This document shows, in pieces, positions 9,742 through 18,311 of a DNA stretch of 64,000 nt (position 1 is its first letter; each line of letters opens with the position of its first letter). The notes under the pieces are model-generated. The model ran no database searches. It worked only from the letters and a program-made list of their open reading frames with translations, and was not told the DNA's origin. The translations under genes were made by a program, and so were the position numbers. Source of the stretch: Streptomyces sp. yr375. Lineage in GTDB: Bacteria > Actinomycetota > Actinomycetes > Streptomycetales > Streptomycetaceae. The stretch spans positions 62,001 through 126,000 of the forward strand of contig NZ_FOFF01000002.1 in the NCBI RefSeq assembly GCF_900110755.1, given 5' to 3'.

Positions 9742-10674
9742 TCAGGCCGCCAGTCGCTCCCGCTGTGCGTCGTCGCCGTTCTCCAGGCTCGCCACGAACT
9801 CCTTGAGCCAGGACACGAACTCCGGGCCCAGGTCGGCGCGTTCGCAGGCCAGGCGGACGACCGTGCGCAGGTAGTCGGCCTTGTCGCCGGTGTCGTAGCG
9901 GCGGCCGGAGAAGACGACGCCGTGGACCGTGCCGCCCGCGGCGAGTTCCTGGAGGGCGTCGGTGAGCTGGATCTCGCCGCCGCGACCCGGCGCGGTGCGC
10001 TCCAGGACGTCGAAGACGGCCGGGTCGAGGACATAGCGCCCGATGACCGCGTACCGGCTCGGCGCGTCCTCGCGCGCGGGCTTCTCCACCAGCCCGGTGA
10101 CGCGCACGACCCCGTCCTCGCCGGACGGCTTAACGGCCGCGCAGCCGTAGAGGTGGACCTGCTCCGGCGGGACCTCCATCAGCGCGACCACGCTGCCGTC
10201 GTACCGGTCGCGGACGTCGAGCATCTGGCTCAGCAGCGTCTCGCGCGGGTCGATGAGGTCGTCGCCGAGGAGCACGGCGAACGGCTGGTCGCCGACGTGG
10301 TGGCGGGCGCACAGCACCGCGTGCCCGAGGCCGAGCGGGTCGCCCTGCCGGATGTGGTGGATGTCGGCGAGCCGGGCCGGGTCGCGCACCGCGTCCAGCC
10401 GCACGGTGTCGCCCTTGGCGGCGAGCGCCTGCTCCAGCTCGAAGGCGTGGTCGAAGTGGTCCTCGATGGCCCGCTTGTGCCGACCGGTGACCATCAGGAC
10501 GTCGTCCAGACCGGCGGCGGCCGCCTCTTCCACGACGTACTGGATGGCCGGCTTGTCGACGACCGGCAGCATCTCCTTCGGGGTCGCCTTGGTGGCCGGC
10601 AGGAAGCGGGTGCCGAGGCCGGCGGCCGGGACGACTGCTTTGCGGACGGTGCGTGCGGAGTGGGAGGCGCTCAT
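9742..10674 (-). CDS. galU: UTP-glucose-1-phosphate uridylyltransferase
   Basis: About 310 residues, the usual length. The N-terminal nucleotide-binding signature VPAAGLGTRFLPATKATPKE is intact, followed by MLPVVDKPAIQYVVEEA, then GLGHAVLCARHHVGDQPFAVLLGDDLID and a GLVEKPAREDAPSRYAVIGRYVL segment, all typical of bacterial GalU. It makes UDP-glucose from glucose-1-phosphate and UTP for cell-wall glycans, trehalose and other sugars. ATG 10674 (SASHSARTV) is the best placed start; an ATG nine bases further upstream is possible and neither has a strong ribosome site. It is divergent from the ricin-lectin gene, 475 bp away. Confidence 0.95.
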   Translation of the reverse strand: MSASHSARTVRKAVVPAAGLGTRFLPATKATPKEMLPVVDKPAIQYVVEEAAAAGLDDVLMVTGRHKRAIEDHFDHAFELEQALAAKGDTVRLDAVRDPARLADIHHIRQGDPLGLGHAVLCARHHVGDQPFAVLLGDDLIDPRETLLSQMLDVRDRYDGSVVALMEVPPEQVHLYGCAAVKPSGEDGVVRVTGLVEKPAREDAPSRYAVIGRYVLDPAVFDVLERTAPGRGGEIQLTDALQELAAGGTVHGVVFSGRRYDTGDKADYLRTVVRLACERADLGPEFVSWLKEFVASLENGDDAQRERLAA

Positions 10675-11149
10675 GCGGATCATGCTGGCCCACCGGGATG
10701 GGAGTACGCCGGGAGTCACCTCTGAGATTCCTGTGGGGGCCGTTCCGGCGCGGCAGGGCGCTGCGTGACACGGTACCCGCGCGGCAGCGCACGGCACCGC
10801 GCAGTACACCGCGCAGTACCTCGCGGTGGGGAGTGTCGGGGCCGGAAATTGGAGATTTCGTGTGCCATCCGGCTTTTCTTGCACACAAGTTGAATCCTGC
10901 CTTCCGCTGCCTTTCGAATGCGGGTGCGGATACCGTCCGGTAACTCGCGTCAAATCTCTGTGTCTTGAATTTGATTCACTCGAACTCCTTGTTTCCTATG
11001 AGTCACGTGTGCGAAGGTGAGCCTCCCCTTACAAATGGGCTGGATCAGGTCAACATGCCTGGTCAGGCCCAAGGTACGCACCAATCAGGCACCTGCTTTC
11101 CGACGACGTGCTTTCCGTGCCGTTCGTCGACTTGGAAGGAAAGGGTTCC
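10675..11149. other. 475-bp divergent spacer between galU and the ricin-lectin gene
   Basis: No gene is convincing here. About 10850-11060 is clearly lower in GC than the surroundings, with short A/T-rich runs, which fits a promoter and untranslated leader for the gene at 11150. Several small open frames cross it but lack ribosome sites and Streptomyces codon bias. I see no strong palindrome. Confidence 0.5.
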
Positions 11150-13144
11150 GTGCATTCCCCCAACCCCCCACGCCCGCCCTACCCCCCTCGCCCCGGATGG
11201 ACCCCCGGGGATTCCGACCCCCAACTCGCCGCCCGGCTGGCCGACTCCGACGAACGGTCCCGCGCGGTCGCCCTGCTCTTCGCCCGCCACTGGCAGGCGG
11301 CCCACGACTACGCGACGGTCTGCCTGGCCGGCACCGAGGACACGGGGCGGCTCGTGGCCGCCGCCGCGTTCCACGAAGTGCTCGGCCGACTGGCGGACGG
11401 GCGCACCGGCGGCGGCGCCCTGCGCCCCCAACTCCTCGTCGCCGTACGGGAGACGGTCCGGAAATGGGCCGGTGCTGACGGAGTTTCAGCCGTGCTGCCG
11501 GAGCTGCGGAAAACCACCGGCGGCCGCGGCCTGCGCGCGGCGCGGCCGGTGACGCCCGAAAGGCGGCAACTCGCCGAGCGCGCTTTCCAGTTGCTCCCGA
11601 CCGCCTCCCAATGCCTCTTGTGGCACACGGAGGTGGAGGCGGAACTCATATCCGTACCGGCTGGTCTGTCAGGTGTGGACGGCGTCACCGCGACGGCGGT
11701 CCTGGAACAGGCGCGGGAACAATTCCGGGCGGGCGTTGTACGCGCCCACCGGGAACTCGCGCCGACGAGCGAATGCCGTTTCCACTCCCGTCTCCTCGAC
11801 GTTCCGCTGCGCCGCGGCGGAACCCTGCTGCCCGATGTCCGGGAGCATCTCGCGCACTGCCGGTTCTGCCGGCACGCCGCCGAACAGCTCAGCCACTTCG
11901 ACGGCGGACTGGACGTGCTGCTCGCCGAGACCGTGCTCGGCTGGGGCGCCCGCCGCTACCTCGAGTCGCGCCCCGGACGCCTGGCAGCCGCCGACGCACC
12001 GGCCCGGCCCGACGCGGCACGTCAGCCCGGTGGGGCGCGTCAGTCCGTGGGGGTCGGCCGGCATCGCACCGCCGTCGCGGGCGTGCTCGACCTGCCGGTC
12101 AGACGGCCCAAGGCCGTGCTCGTGGGCGTGGGCCTGACCTCCCTCGCGCTGGTCGCGACCGTCTTCGTGGCCACGGGCTGGTCCGACGGCGGCGGTGCCC
12201 CCGCACCCGGCGCCACCTGGGGCGCGCCGGTCGGCGGGCCCAACACCCCCGGCGTCGACGGACGCGGCGTCCCGGGCGGCTCCGCCGACACCCCGCCCGC
12301 CGGTTTCCCGACGTCCGCCTCCGCCTCCGGGCCCGCTTCGAGGGCCGGCTCCGGGGCCGATTCCGGTTCCGGTTCCGCCGGTGTCGCCCAGGGCAGCCTG
12401 CGCAGCCCGGACACCGGGTACTGCCTCGACGCCGCCGGCGGGCGGACCGAGGCCGGAGTGGGCATCGTCCTGGCGGCGTGCTCGTCGGCCGCGTCCCAGC
12501 AGTGGTCGTACCAGGAGGACGGGGAGCTGCACAGCGCCGCCGCCCCGACGCTCTGCCTGACCGCCGACCCCGGCCGCCGTACGACCGCCCTGGCCTCGTG
12601 CCTGGTGCACGCCGGTGAGACGTTCTTCGACCTGACCGTCCGCGGTGAACTCCTGCTGCGCCAGGACGGCGACCTGGTCGTCGCACGCCGAGCGGACGGA
12701 TCGAGGACGGTCGTCGTCGCCACGCGGGACGGGTCCGCAGAGCAGCGGTGGGTGTTCGACAGGGCCGCGGCGACGGCCGGGCCACCCGGCCCGGAGGTAC
12801 GACAGGCCCCCCAGCCGCCCGCCCCGGGCGCTCAGGGAAACCCGCCCGCCCCGGGTGTCCCGGGAAGCGCGGACCGCCCGGCGCCCCCGGCAGCGCCCGG
12901 CGCGCCGCCCCGCGCCCGCGACGCGGCCCCGGCGCCGGGCGAACCCGCCCCGTCCGCACCGGAGTTCAGGACGCGGTCCGCCCAGGTGGACTGCTGCGAC
13001 TCCGCGCCCGCCTCGCCCGCCCCGGCCGGACCGGCGGTCTCCGCCGTCCTCCAGGACGCCGTCAAGGCCTCGGCCGAGGTGCCGCGCGTAGTCGGCGCAC
13101 TCGGTGAGACCGTCGCGAACGCGACCAAGCCCCTCGGCACCTGA
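11150..13144 (+). CDS. sigma-like/zinc-finger/membrane/ricin-B lectin fusion protein
   Basis: 664 residues. Residues 1-200 are helical and look like a degenerate ECF sigma factor: acidic DERSRAVALLFARHWQAAHDYA, then a later helical pair, with no clear promoter-recognition helix. Residues about 230-240 hold HLAHCRFC, an HxxxCxxC zinc anti-sigma motif. One membrane helix follows at about 318-342 (AVLVGVGLTSLALVATVFVA). Outside is a Gly/Pro/Ser linker, then a ricin-B trefoil (about 414-540: SPDTGYCLDAAGG, CSSAASQQWSYQ, QRWVFD) that should bind sugar, and a long Pro/Ala-rich tail. A cell-surface carbohydrate sensor is inference. GTG 11150 sits 7 nt after GGAAGGAAAGGG. A strong terminator follows the stop. 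Confidence 0.8.
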   Translation: MHSPNPPRPPYPPRPGWTPGDSDPQLAARLADSDERSRAVALLFARHWQAAHDYATVCLAGTEDTGRLVAAAAFHEVLGRLADGRTGGGALRPQLLVAVRETVRKWAGADGVSAVLPELRKTTGGRGLRAARPVTPERRQLAERAFQLLPTASQCLLWHTEVEAELISVPAGLSGVDGVTATAVLEQAREQFRAGVVRAHRELAPTSECRFHSRLLDVPLRRGGTLLPDVREHLAHCRFCRHAAEQLSHFDGGLDVLLAETVLGWGARRYLESRPGRLAAADAPARPDAARQPGGARQSVGVGRHRTAVAGVLDLPVRRPKAVLVGVGLTSLALVATVFVATGWSDGGGAPAPGATWGAPVGGPNTPGVDGRGVPGGSADTPPAGFPTSASASGPASRAGSGADSGSGSAGVAQGSLRSPDTGYCLDAAGGRTEAGVGIVLAACSSAASQQWSYQEDGELHSAAAPTLCLTADPGRRTTALASCLVHAGETFFDLTVRGELLLRQDGDLVVARRADGSRTVVVATRDGSAEQRWVFDRAAATAGPPGPEVRQAPQPPAPGAQGNPPAPGVPGSADRPAPPAAPGAPPRARDAAPAPGEPAPSAPEFRTRSAQVDCCDSAPASPAPAGPAVSAVLQDAVKASAEVPRVVGALGETVANATKPLGT

Positions 13145-13178
13145 GCCGCCAACTGAAGGACCGCACGACCGCACGACC

Positions 13179-13215
13179 GAAGGAGGGGCCGCCCGAGGGG
13201 AGCGGCCCCTCCTTC
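13179..13215 (+). terminator. transcription terminator after the ricin-lectin gene
   Basis: A perfect 14-bp stem: GAAGGAGGGGCCGC (13179-13192) and GCGGCCCCTCCTTC (13202-13215) with a 9-nt loop, followed by a short T-containing stretch. It sits 35 bp after the stop at 13144 and before the DedA gene on the same strand, separating the two units. Confidence 0.85.
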
Positions 13216-13349
13216 TCGTTCCGTCGCCCCTTGCCGTTCGTCCCCTCGTTGTCTCGTTCTGATCCGGGTCGGGTTCGGCCGACCCGGTAGGCTTCCCCGA
13301 TACGCAGGGCTGCCAAGGGACGGCAGACGTCAAACGGGAGGAACCCGCG

Positions 13350-14000
13350 GTGCACGTGCAGGAGTGGCTCGACACGGTGCCCGCGGCCGCCGTCTACGCC
13401 GTGGTCGGCCTGGTCATCGGGCTCGAGAGCCTCGGCATCCCGCTGCCGGGCGAGATCATCCTGGTCTCGGCCGCGCTGCTGTCCTCCCAGCACGGCGGCA
13501 TCAACCCCGTCGTCCTCGGCGCGTGCGCCACCGCGGGCGCGGTGATCGGCGACTCCATCGGCTACGCCATCGGCCGCAGGGGCGGACGCCCGCTGCTGGC
13601 CTGGCTCGGCGCGAAGTTCCCCAGGCACTTCAGCGAGGGGCACATCGCCACCGCCGAGCGGTCCTTCGAGAAGTGGGGCATGTGGGCCGTCTTCTTCGGC
13701 CGCTTCGTCGCCCTGCTGCGCATCTTCGCCGGCCCGCTCGCGGGCGTCCTGCACATGCCGTACTGGAAGTTCCTCACCGCCAACATCCTCGGCGGCATCG
13801 TGTGGGCGGGCGGCACGACGGCCGTCATCTACTACGTGGGCGTCGTCGCGGAGGCCTGGCTGAAGCGTTTCTCGTGGCTGGGCCTGGTCCTCGCGGTGCT
13901 GATCGGCGTGGCGTCGATGCTGATCATCAAGCGCAAGGCCAAGCAGGCGCAGGGTGCTTCACGGGAGGCCGAGGCGGAGACGGTGGCGGCTGCCGAGTAG
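13350..14000 (+). CDS. DedA-family membrane protein
   Basis: 216 residues with the full DedA pattern: LESLGIPLPGEIILVSAALLSSQ with the conserved Glu and Pro in the first re-entrant region, GDSIGYAIGRRGG, the helix GMWAVFFGRFVALLRIFAGPLAGV with the conserved FGRF-R motif, and MPYWKFLTANILGGIVWAG. The tail is basic then acidic. DedA proteins support membrane energetics and lipid-carrier recycling; some flip undecaprenyl phosphate or phosphatidylethanolamine. The precise substrate is not known here. GTG 13350 follows GGGAGGAA. It is an isolated gene between a terminator and a convergent neighbour. Confidence 0.9.
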   Translation: MHVQEWLDTVPAAAVYAVVGLVIGLESLGIPLPGEIILVSAALLSSQHGGINPVVLGACATAGAVIGDSIGYAIGRRGGRPLLAWLGAKFPRHFSEGHIATAERSFEKWGMWAVFFGRFVALLRIFAGPLAGVLHMPYWKFLTANILGGIVWAGGTTAVIYYVGVVAEAWLKRFSWLGLVLAVLIGVASMLIIKRKAKQAQGASREAEAETVAAAE

Positions 14001-14048
14001 TTCCCCGGGCCCCGCCCGTGCCCTCCCCGCGCCCTGGGGGTGTCGCAC

Positions 14049-14582
14049 TCACCCCTGGTCGTGGATCTCCCGGTGGGCCTTCGCCAGATCCGTGTACAAC
14101 GTCCCGTTCAGCGTGAGCCCTTGGCGCTCCTCCTCCGTCAACTCCCGCCGCACCTTCGCCGGTACCCCCGCCACCAGCGACCCCGGCGGCACCTCCATCC
14201 CCTGGGGGACGAGCGCCTGCGCGGCGACCAGTGAACCCGCCCCGATCACCGCCCCGTTGAGCACGGTCGCGCCCATCCCGATGAGGCAGTCGTCCCCGAC
14301 CGTCGCCCCGTGCACGACGGCGTTGTGGCCGACGGACACCCGCTCGCCGATGGTGACGGGGAACCCGGGGTCGGCATGCAGCGTCACGTTGTCCTGCACG
14401 TTGGCGTCGCGCCGGACGGTGATCCGCTCGACGTCACCGCGCACGACCGCGCCGTACCAGACGCTCGCGCCCGCCTCCAGCGTCACGTCCCCGATCACCG
14501 ACGCCGTCGGCGCCACGAACGCCTCCGGGGCGACCTTGGGTTCCCTGCCGCCGATGCCCACGATCAGCGCTTTGTGCGTCAT
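14049..14582 (-). CDS. gamma-carbonic-anhydrase-like hexapeptide protein
   Basis: 177 residues forming a left-handed beta-helix of hexapeptide repeats. The segments VWYGAVVRGDVERITVRRDANVQDNVTLHADPG and ISVGHNAVVHGATVGDD contain the spaced histidines that bind the active-site metal in gamma-class carbonic anhydrases (CaiE/PaaY/YrdA group), and the C-terminal helix is typical. Members range from true carbonic anhydrases to accessory thioesterases, so the reaction is unproven. ATG 14582 follows GAGGAGACGG. It is divergent from another beta-helix acyltransferase at 14743, making a pair of hexapeptide-repeat genes. Confidence 0.9.
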   Translation of the reverse strand: MTHKALIVGIGGREPKVAPEAFVAPTASVIGDVTLEAGASVWYGAVVRGDVERITVRRDANVQDNVTLHADPGFPVTIGERVSVGHNAVVHGATVGDDCLIGMGATVLNGAVIGAGSLVAAQALVPQGMEVPPGSLVAGVPAKVRRELTEEERQGLTLNGTLYTDLAKAHREIHDQG

Positions 14583-14596
14583 CACCGTCTCCTCGT

Positions 14597-14643
14597 GTCC
14601 GTCCCGACCGACCGACCGTCCGTCCCGACCGTCCGTCCCGACC
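14597..14643. repeat. 13-bp tandem repeat in a divergent promoter region
   Basis: Three copies of GTCCGTCCCGACC at 14597-14609, 14618-14630 and 14631-14643, the first separated by GACCGACC. It fills most of the spacer between two divergent beta-helix genes and could vary in copy number between strains. Confidence 0.75.
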
Positions 14644-14742
14644 GTCCGGCCGGCCTTCTCCGGCACCGTACCGCCACCCGGTAGGGCGAAGATCACAGGG
14701 CCGCGGGCGCTGGCCGTCTCGCGTGCTGAGTACGGTGAGCGG

Positions 14743-15507
14743 GTGCCGAAGCGCAAGAACACGTTCTCATCCTGGCGGCGTCGCCTGGGGCAGCGGGCCG
14801 TCCATGCGGCCTGGGCCTGGGTGCAGCGCACCGGCTCCGTCACCGCCGAGCACCCGGGACGCCTCCGGTTCGGCTCGATCGGCACCGGCACCCGGCTCGC
14901 CTTCCCGCTCGGCACGGTCTTCGGGGAGCCGTGGATCCATCTCGGCGCGCACTGCATCGTCGGCGAGCAGGTCACCCTGACCGCCGGACTGATGCCCGAC
15001 CTCGACCTCGGCCCCGACCCGATCCTGCGCCTCGGCGACGGCGTGGTCCTCGGCCGGGGCAGCCATGTCATCGCCGACACGACGGTCACCATCGGCAGCG
15101 ACTGCTACTTCGGCCCGTACGTCTACGTGACGTCCACGAACCACTCCTACGACGATCCGCACGAGCCCATCGGCAAGCAGTGGCCCCGCATGGAGCCCGT
15201 GGAGATCGGCCCGGGGTGCTGGATCGGCACCGGGGCCGTGATCCTGCCGGGGGCGCGGATCGGGCGGAACGTCGTGGTCGCGGCCGGGGCCGTGGTGCGC
15301 GGCGTGGTGCCCGACCACGCCGTCGTCGCGGGCGCGCCCGCCAAGGTCGTACGACGCTGGACGCCCGCCGACGGCTGGCAGCCGCCGCTGCGCACGCCCG
15401 CGCCGGTGCCGATACCGGACGGGGTCACCTCGGACCAGTTGGTCGCGATGTCGGGGCTGGACGAGGAGACGGTCGAGCGGCTGGCCCGGCTGGAGCCGGA
15501 GGGCTGA
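14743..15507 (+). CDS. acyltransferase with left-handed beta-helix fold
   Basis: 254 residues. The centre is a hexapeptide-repeat helix (GTRLAFPLGTVFGEPWIHLGAHCIVG to IGRNVVVAAGAVVRGVVPDHAVVAGAPAKVV) with the NHSYDDPHEPIG loop that carries the catalytic histidine in maltose/galactoside O-acetyltransferase relatives. The Arg/Trp-rich N-terminus (FSSWRRRLGQRAVHAAWAWVQ) and a Pro-rich plus helical C-terminus are extra. The acceptor is unknown; cell-surface or exopolysaccharide acetylation is possible. The start is set at GTG 14743 after GGTGAGCG; the longer open frame upstream covers the opposite-strand gene and is not coding. Confidence 0.85.
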   Translation: MPKRKNTFSSWRRRLGQRAVHAAWAWVQRTGSVTAEHPGRLRFGSIGTGTRLAFPLGTVFGEPWIHLGAHCIVGEQVTLTAGLMPDLDLGPDPILRLGDGVVLGRGSHVIADTTVTIGSDCYFGPYVYVTSTNHSYDDPHEPIGKQWPRMEPVEIGPGCWIGTGAVILPGARIGRNVVVAAGAVVRGVVPDHAVVAGAPAKVVRRWTPADGWQPPLRTPAPVPIPDGVTSDQLVAMSGLDEETVERLARLEPEG

Positions 15508-15517
15508 GCGCGGGGGA

Positions 15518-16375
15518 TCAGCCCGTCGCCAGCAGCAGTGTGCCCACCAGCGCCAGTCCCGCGCCCGCCGCCTGGACGCCGCGCAGCCGCTCCCGCAGGA
15601 AACCGCGCGCCGCGAGCGCCGTCACCACCGGGTAGAGCGAGGCGAGGACGGCGGCCACCGTGACCGGGCCGTGCTGGGCGGCGACGGCGTAGGTGCCGTT
15701 CGCGGCGACGTCGGCCAACCCGACGAACCCGAACGCCGGCAGCGCGGCCCATGTCAGCCCGCCCCCGGGGAGCGCGGGCGTCCCGCGCCGGACGGCGACG
15801 CACAGCGCCGCGCCGGCCGTGGCCACGCTGGCGACCCGCTGCACGAACAGGGCGAGGAACAGGCCCGTGACGGTCGTGGACGCCTCGCTGATCAGCACGA
15901 ACACCGTGCCGAAGCCGAGCGCCGCGACCAGCGTGAGCAGCACCGCCCGCCGCTGCACGGCGGCGCCCCGCATCTGCGGACCGCCCGCCAGGACGACCCC
16001 GACGATCGCGACCGCGATGCCCACGACCTGCATGAGCCCCGGACGTTCGCCGAGGACCAGCCCGACGGAGACCGGCACGGCCACGCTCAGTGTCGCCAGC
16101 GGGGAGACGACGCCCATCGGGCCGAGCGCCAGCGCCTTGTAGAAGGAGAGCAGGGCGACCGGGCCGGCCAGCCCGGCGGCGACCGCGAACCACAGCCGGG
16201 GACCGGCCTCGCTCCAGCCGCCGGTGGCGACCACGATCGCGCCGAGGACGGCCGCCGCGATCGACTGTGAGACCACGACCACCGTGAGCGCCGGCGTCCG
16301 CCGGGTCAGCAGCCCGCCGCCGAAGTCGGCCAGGCCCCACAGAAGGCTGGTGGCCAGGGCGAAGAGAGCGGTCAC
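15518..16375 (-). CDS. EamA/DMT-family transporter
   Basis: 285 residues with ten hydrophobic helices in two EamA repeats. It opens with ALFALATSLLWGLADFGGGLL and has the repeat boundary near RRAVLLTLVAALGFGTVFVLISEAST. Drug/metabolite transporters of this type export amino acids or small metabolites; the substrate cannot be read here. GTG 16375 is the start. It is divergent from the XRE-cupin regulator at 16508, and paired direct repeats lie between, so it is the probable target of that regulator. Confidence 0.9.
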   Translation of the reverse strand: MTALFALATSLLWGLADFGGGLLTRRTPALTVVVVSQSIAAAVLGAIVVATGGWSEAGPRLWFAVAAGLAGPVALLSFYKALALGPMGVVSPLATLSVAVPVSVGLVLGERPGLMQVVGIAVAIVGVVLAGGPQMRGAAVQRRAVLLTLVAALGFGTVFVLISEASTTVTGLFLALFVQRVASVATAGAALCVAVRRGTPALPGGGLTWAALPAFGFVGLADVAANGTYAVAAQHGPVTVAAVLASLYPVVTALAARGFLRERLRGVQAAGAGLALVGTLLLATG

Positions 16376-16383
16376 GGGGTCCT

Positions 16384-16443
16384 CGCAGTCCAGGTTCTTC
16401 GCAGTCCAGGTTCGGTACAGTTCGGTGCACGATCAGGTGCACT
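16384..16443. promoter_or_regulatory. direct-repeat operator between EamA and XRE genes
   Basis: TCGCAGTCCAGGTTC occurs at 16384-16398 and again at 16400-16414. A second pair follows: TTCGGTACAG then TTCGGTGCAC. The palindrome GTGCAC appears at 16426-16431 and 16438-16443, 12 bp apart, so on the same helix face. These sit over the expected divergent promoters and are the likely binding sites of the XRE-cupin protein. Confidence 0.6.
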
Positions 16444-16507
16444 CCACCGTAGTACAGGAGAGTGGATCCTGACATCCAAAATATTGAACTCGCGAAGTGG
16501 ACGGAAC

Positions 16508-17083
16508 GTGTCGGACCTCGAACTTCTGACCCAGTCCCTGGCGCGCAACGTCAAGCACTGGCGTGCGGTGCGCGGCTTCACGCTGGACGTGCTCGCCGCC
16601 CGGGCGGGCGTCAGCCGCGGGATGCTCATCCAGATCGAGCAGGCCCGCACCAACCCGAGCATCGGCACGGTCGTCAAGATCGGTGACGCGCTCGGCGTCA
16701 GCGTCACTACCCTCCTCGACTACGAGCAGGGCCCGAAGGTCCGCATCGTCCCCGCCGAGCAGGCGGTACGGCTGTGGCACACCGACAAGGGCAGCTACAG
16801 CCGGCTCCTCGCGGGCACGGAGGCGCCGGGCCCGCTGGAGATGTGGGACTGGTGCCTGATGCCCGGCGAGGGCAGCGGCTCGGACCCGCACCCGGCGGGC
16901 ACGGTCGAGATCGCGCACATCACCGCCGGTGAACTCACCCTCACCGTCGACGGCGCCGAGTACCGCGTCCCGGCCGGCGCGAGCGTCACGTTCGAGGCCA
17001 ACGCCGCGCACCGGTACGCGAATCGGGGCGAGGTCCCGCTGCGGATGGTGCTGACCGCGTCGGTACCGCCGCCCGCCCGCTGA
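16508..17083 (+). CDS. XRE-family regulator with cupin sensor
   Basis: 191 residues. Residues about 10-65 are a helix-turn-helix of the XRE type (LARNVKHWRAVRGFTLDVLAARAGVSRGMLIQIEQARTNPSIGTVVKI). Residues about 110-188 form a cupin (GSDPHPAGTVEIAHITAGELTLTVDGAEYRVPAGASVTFEANAAHRYAN) that likely binds a small effector. GTG 16508 is chosen; TTG 16484 is in frame but lacks a ribosome site. Regulators of this build usually control a divergent transporter or catabolic gene, which here is the EamA exporter. The effector may be the exported compound (inference). Confidence 0.92.
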   Translation: MSDLELLTQSLARNVKHWRAVRGFTLDVLAARAGVSRGMLIQIEQARTNPSIGTVVKIGDALGVSVTTLLDYEQGPKVRIVPAEQAVRLWHTDKGSYSRLLAGTEAPGPLEMWDWCLMPGEGSGSDPHPAGTVEIAHITAGELTLTVDGAEYRVPAGASVTFEANAAHRYANRGEVPLRMVLTASVPPPAR

Positions 17084-17102
17084 GCCACCGCCACCCCGCC
17101 GC

Positions 17103-18236
17103 CTAGGCCGCCGTGTGATGGGCCAGCGGCAGATGCGGGTCGCTCTCGCCCGGTGCCGGCGCCGGGTCCGCGTGGACCAGGGCGGCCGTCAGGCGGGGTA
17201 CGGCGTGCAGCAGGGCGTGTTCGGCGTCCACGGTGATCCCGTGCGCCTGACGCACCGTCACCTCGCCGTCCACGACGACCGCCACCTCGGCCCGCAGCCG
17301 GTGCCCGATCCAGCGCAGCCGCAACTCGCCCACCCCGCGCACCCCTTCGACCTCCCGCAGCGCCCGCTCGGCCCGGTCGACCAGGGCCGGGTCGACGGCG
17401 TCCAGCACCCGCCGGAACACCTCCCGCGCCGCGTCCCGCAGCACCAGCACGATCGCCGCCGTGATCGCCAACCCGACGACCGGGTCCGCGAGTTGCCACC
17501 CCAGCGCCGAGCCGCCCGCGCCCAGCAGCACCGCCAGCGAGGTGAACCCGTCCGTGCGCGCGTGCAGCCCGTCCGCGACCAGCGCCGCCGAGCCGATCGA
17601 ACGGCCGACCCGGATCCGGTACCGCGCGACCCACTCGTTGCCCGCGAAACCCGCCAGCGCGGCCACCGCGACCGCGCCGAGGTGTTCGACGGGGCGCGGG
17701 TCGAGCAGCCGCTCGACGGCCGTCCACCCCGCGAAGAGCGCCGACGCGGCGATCGTCAGCACGATCGCGATGCCCGCCAGGTCCTCCGCCCGCCCGTAGC
17801 CGTAGGTGAAGCGGCGCGTGGCCGCCCGGCGGCCCAGCGCGAACGCGATCCCCAGAGGTACGGCCGTCAGCGCGTCCGCCGCGTTGTGCACCGTGTCGCC
17901 GAGCAGCGCCACCGACCCGGACAGCACGACCACGACCGCCTGCGCGACGGCCGTCACGCCCAGCACCGCCAGCGAGACCCACAGCGCGCGCATGCCCCGG
18001 GCCGAGGACTCCAGCGCCGAATCCAGCTTGTCGGCGGTCTCGTGCGAGTGCGGGGTGAGGAGATGGGAGAGGCGGTGCCGCAGCTTCCCGGGGGTGCGCG
18101 CCTGGGCGTGGGCATGGGCGTGGGGCTGCGCATGGGTGTGGGCATGGGTGTGGGCGTGAGCGTGGGGATGCGGGTGCTCGCGGCCGTGGTCGTGCGGGTC
18201 GCCGTGCTGGTGGCCGTGCTCGTGCTGCTCGCTCAC
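17103..18236 (-). CDS. cation diffusion facilitator (Zn/Co/Cd efflux)
   Basis: 377 residues. The first 50 are a remarkable His-rich cytoplasmic tail of alternating H-A, H-P and H-G dipeptides with about twenty histidines, suited to buffering zinc or nickel. Six membrane helices follow, with metal-site motifs GDTVHNAAD in helix 2 and ADGLHARTD in helix 5, both HxxxD as expected for zinc/cadmium/cobalt antiporters. The C-terminal cytoplasmic domain (VEGVRGVGELRLRWIGHRLRAEVAVVVDG) is the metal-sensing ferredoxin-like fold. GTG 18236 is the start. It is divergent from an ArsR regulator whose operator-like repeat lies 54 bp away; metal-induced derepression is the likely control. Confidence 0.93.
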   Translation of the reverse strand: MSEQHEHGHQHGDPHDHGREHPHPHAHAHTHAHTHAQPHAHAHAQARTPGKLRHRLSHLLTPHSHETADKLDSALESSARGMRALWVSLAVLGVTAVAQAVVVVLSGSVALLGDTVHNAADALTAVPLGIAFALGRRAATRRFTYGYGRAEDLAGIAIVLTIAASALFAGWTAVERLLDPRPVEHLGAVAVAALAGFAGNEWVARYRIRVGRSIGSAALVADGLHARTDGFTSLAVLLGAGGSALGWQLADPVVGLAITAAIVLVLRDAAREVFRRVLDAVDPALVDRAERALREVEGVRGVGELRLRWIGHRLRAEVAVVVDGEVTVRQAHGITVDAEHALLHAVPRLTAALVHADPAPAPGESDPHLPLAHHTAA

Positions 18237-18289
18237 ATCGGTCCCTTCCGGTGCGCCGGGGTGGACGCGGGTCCGTCCACAGAGCCATT

Positions 18290-18311
18290 ATGTGCGTATG
18301 AGCGCACGCAT
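18290..18311. promoter_or_regulatory. ArsR operator-like inverted repeat over the regulator start
   Basis: GTGCG (18292-18296) and CGCAC (18303-18307) flank TATGAG, with ATG/CAT extending the symmetry loosely on both sides. It overlaps the ArsR start codon at 18298, which would allow tight autoregulation and fits a leaderless message. Confidence 0.5.

Noticed and set aside
10826..11020. A 64-codon plus-strand frame between galU and the lectin gene.
   Set aside because: No ribosome site, unusual codon use, no recognisable protein; it covers the AT-rich promoter region.
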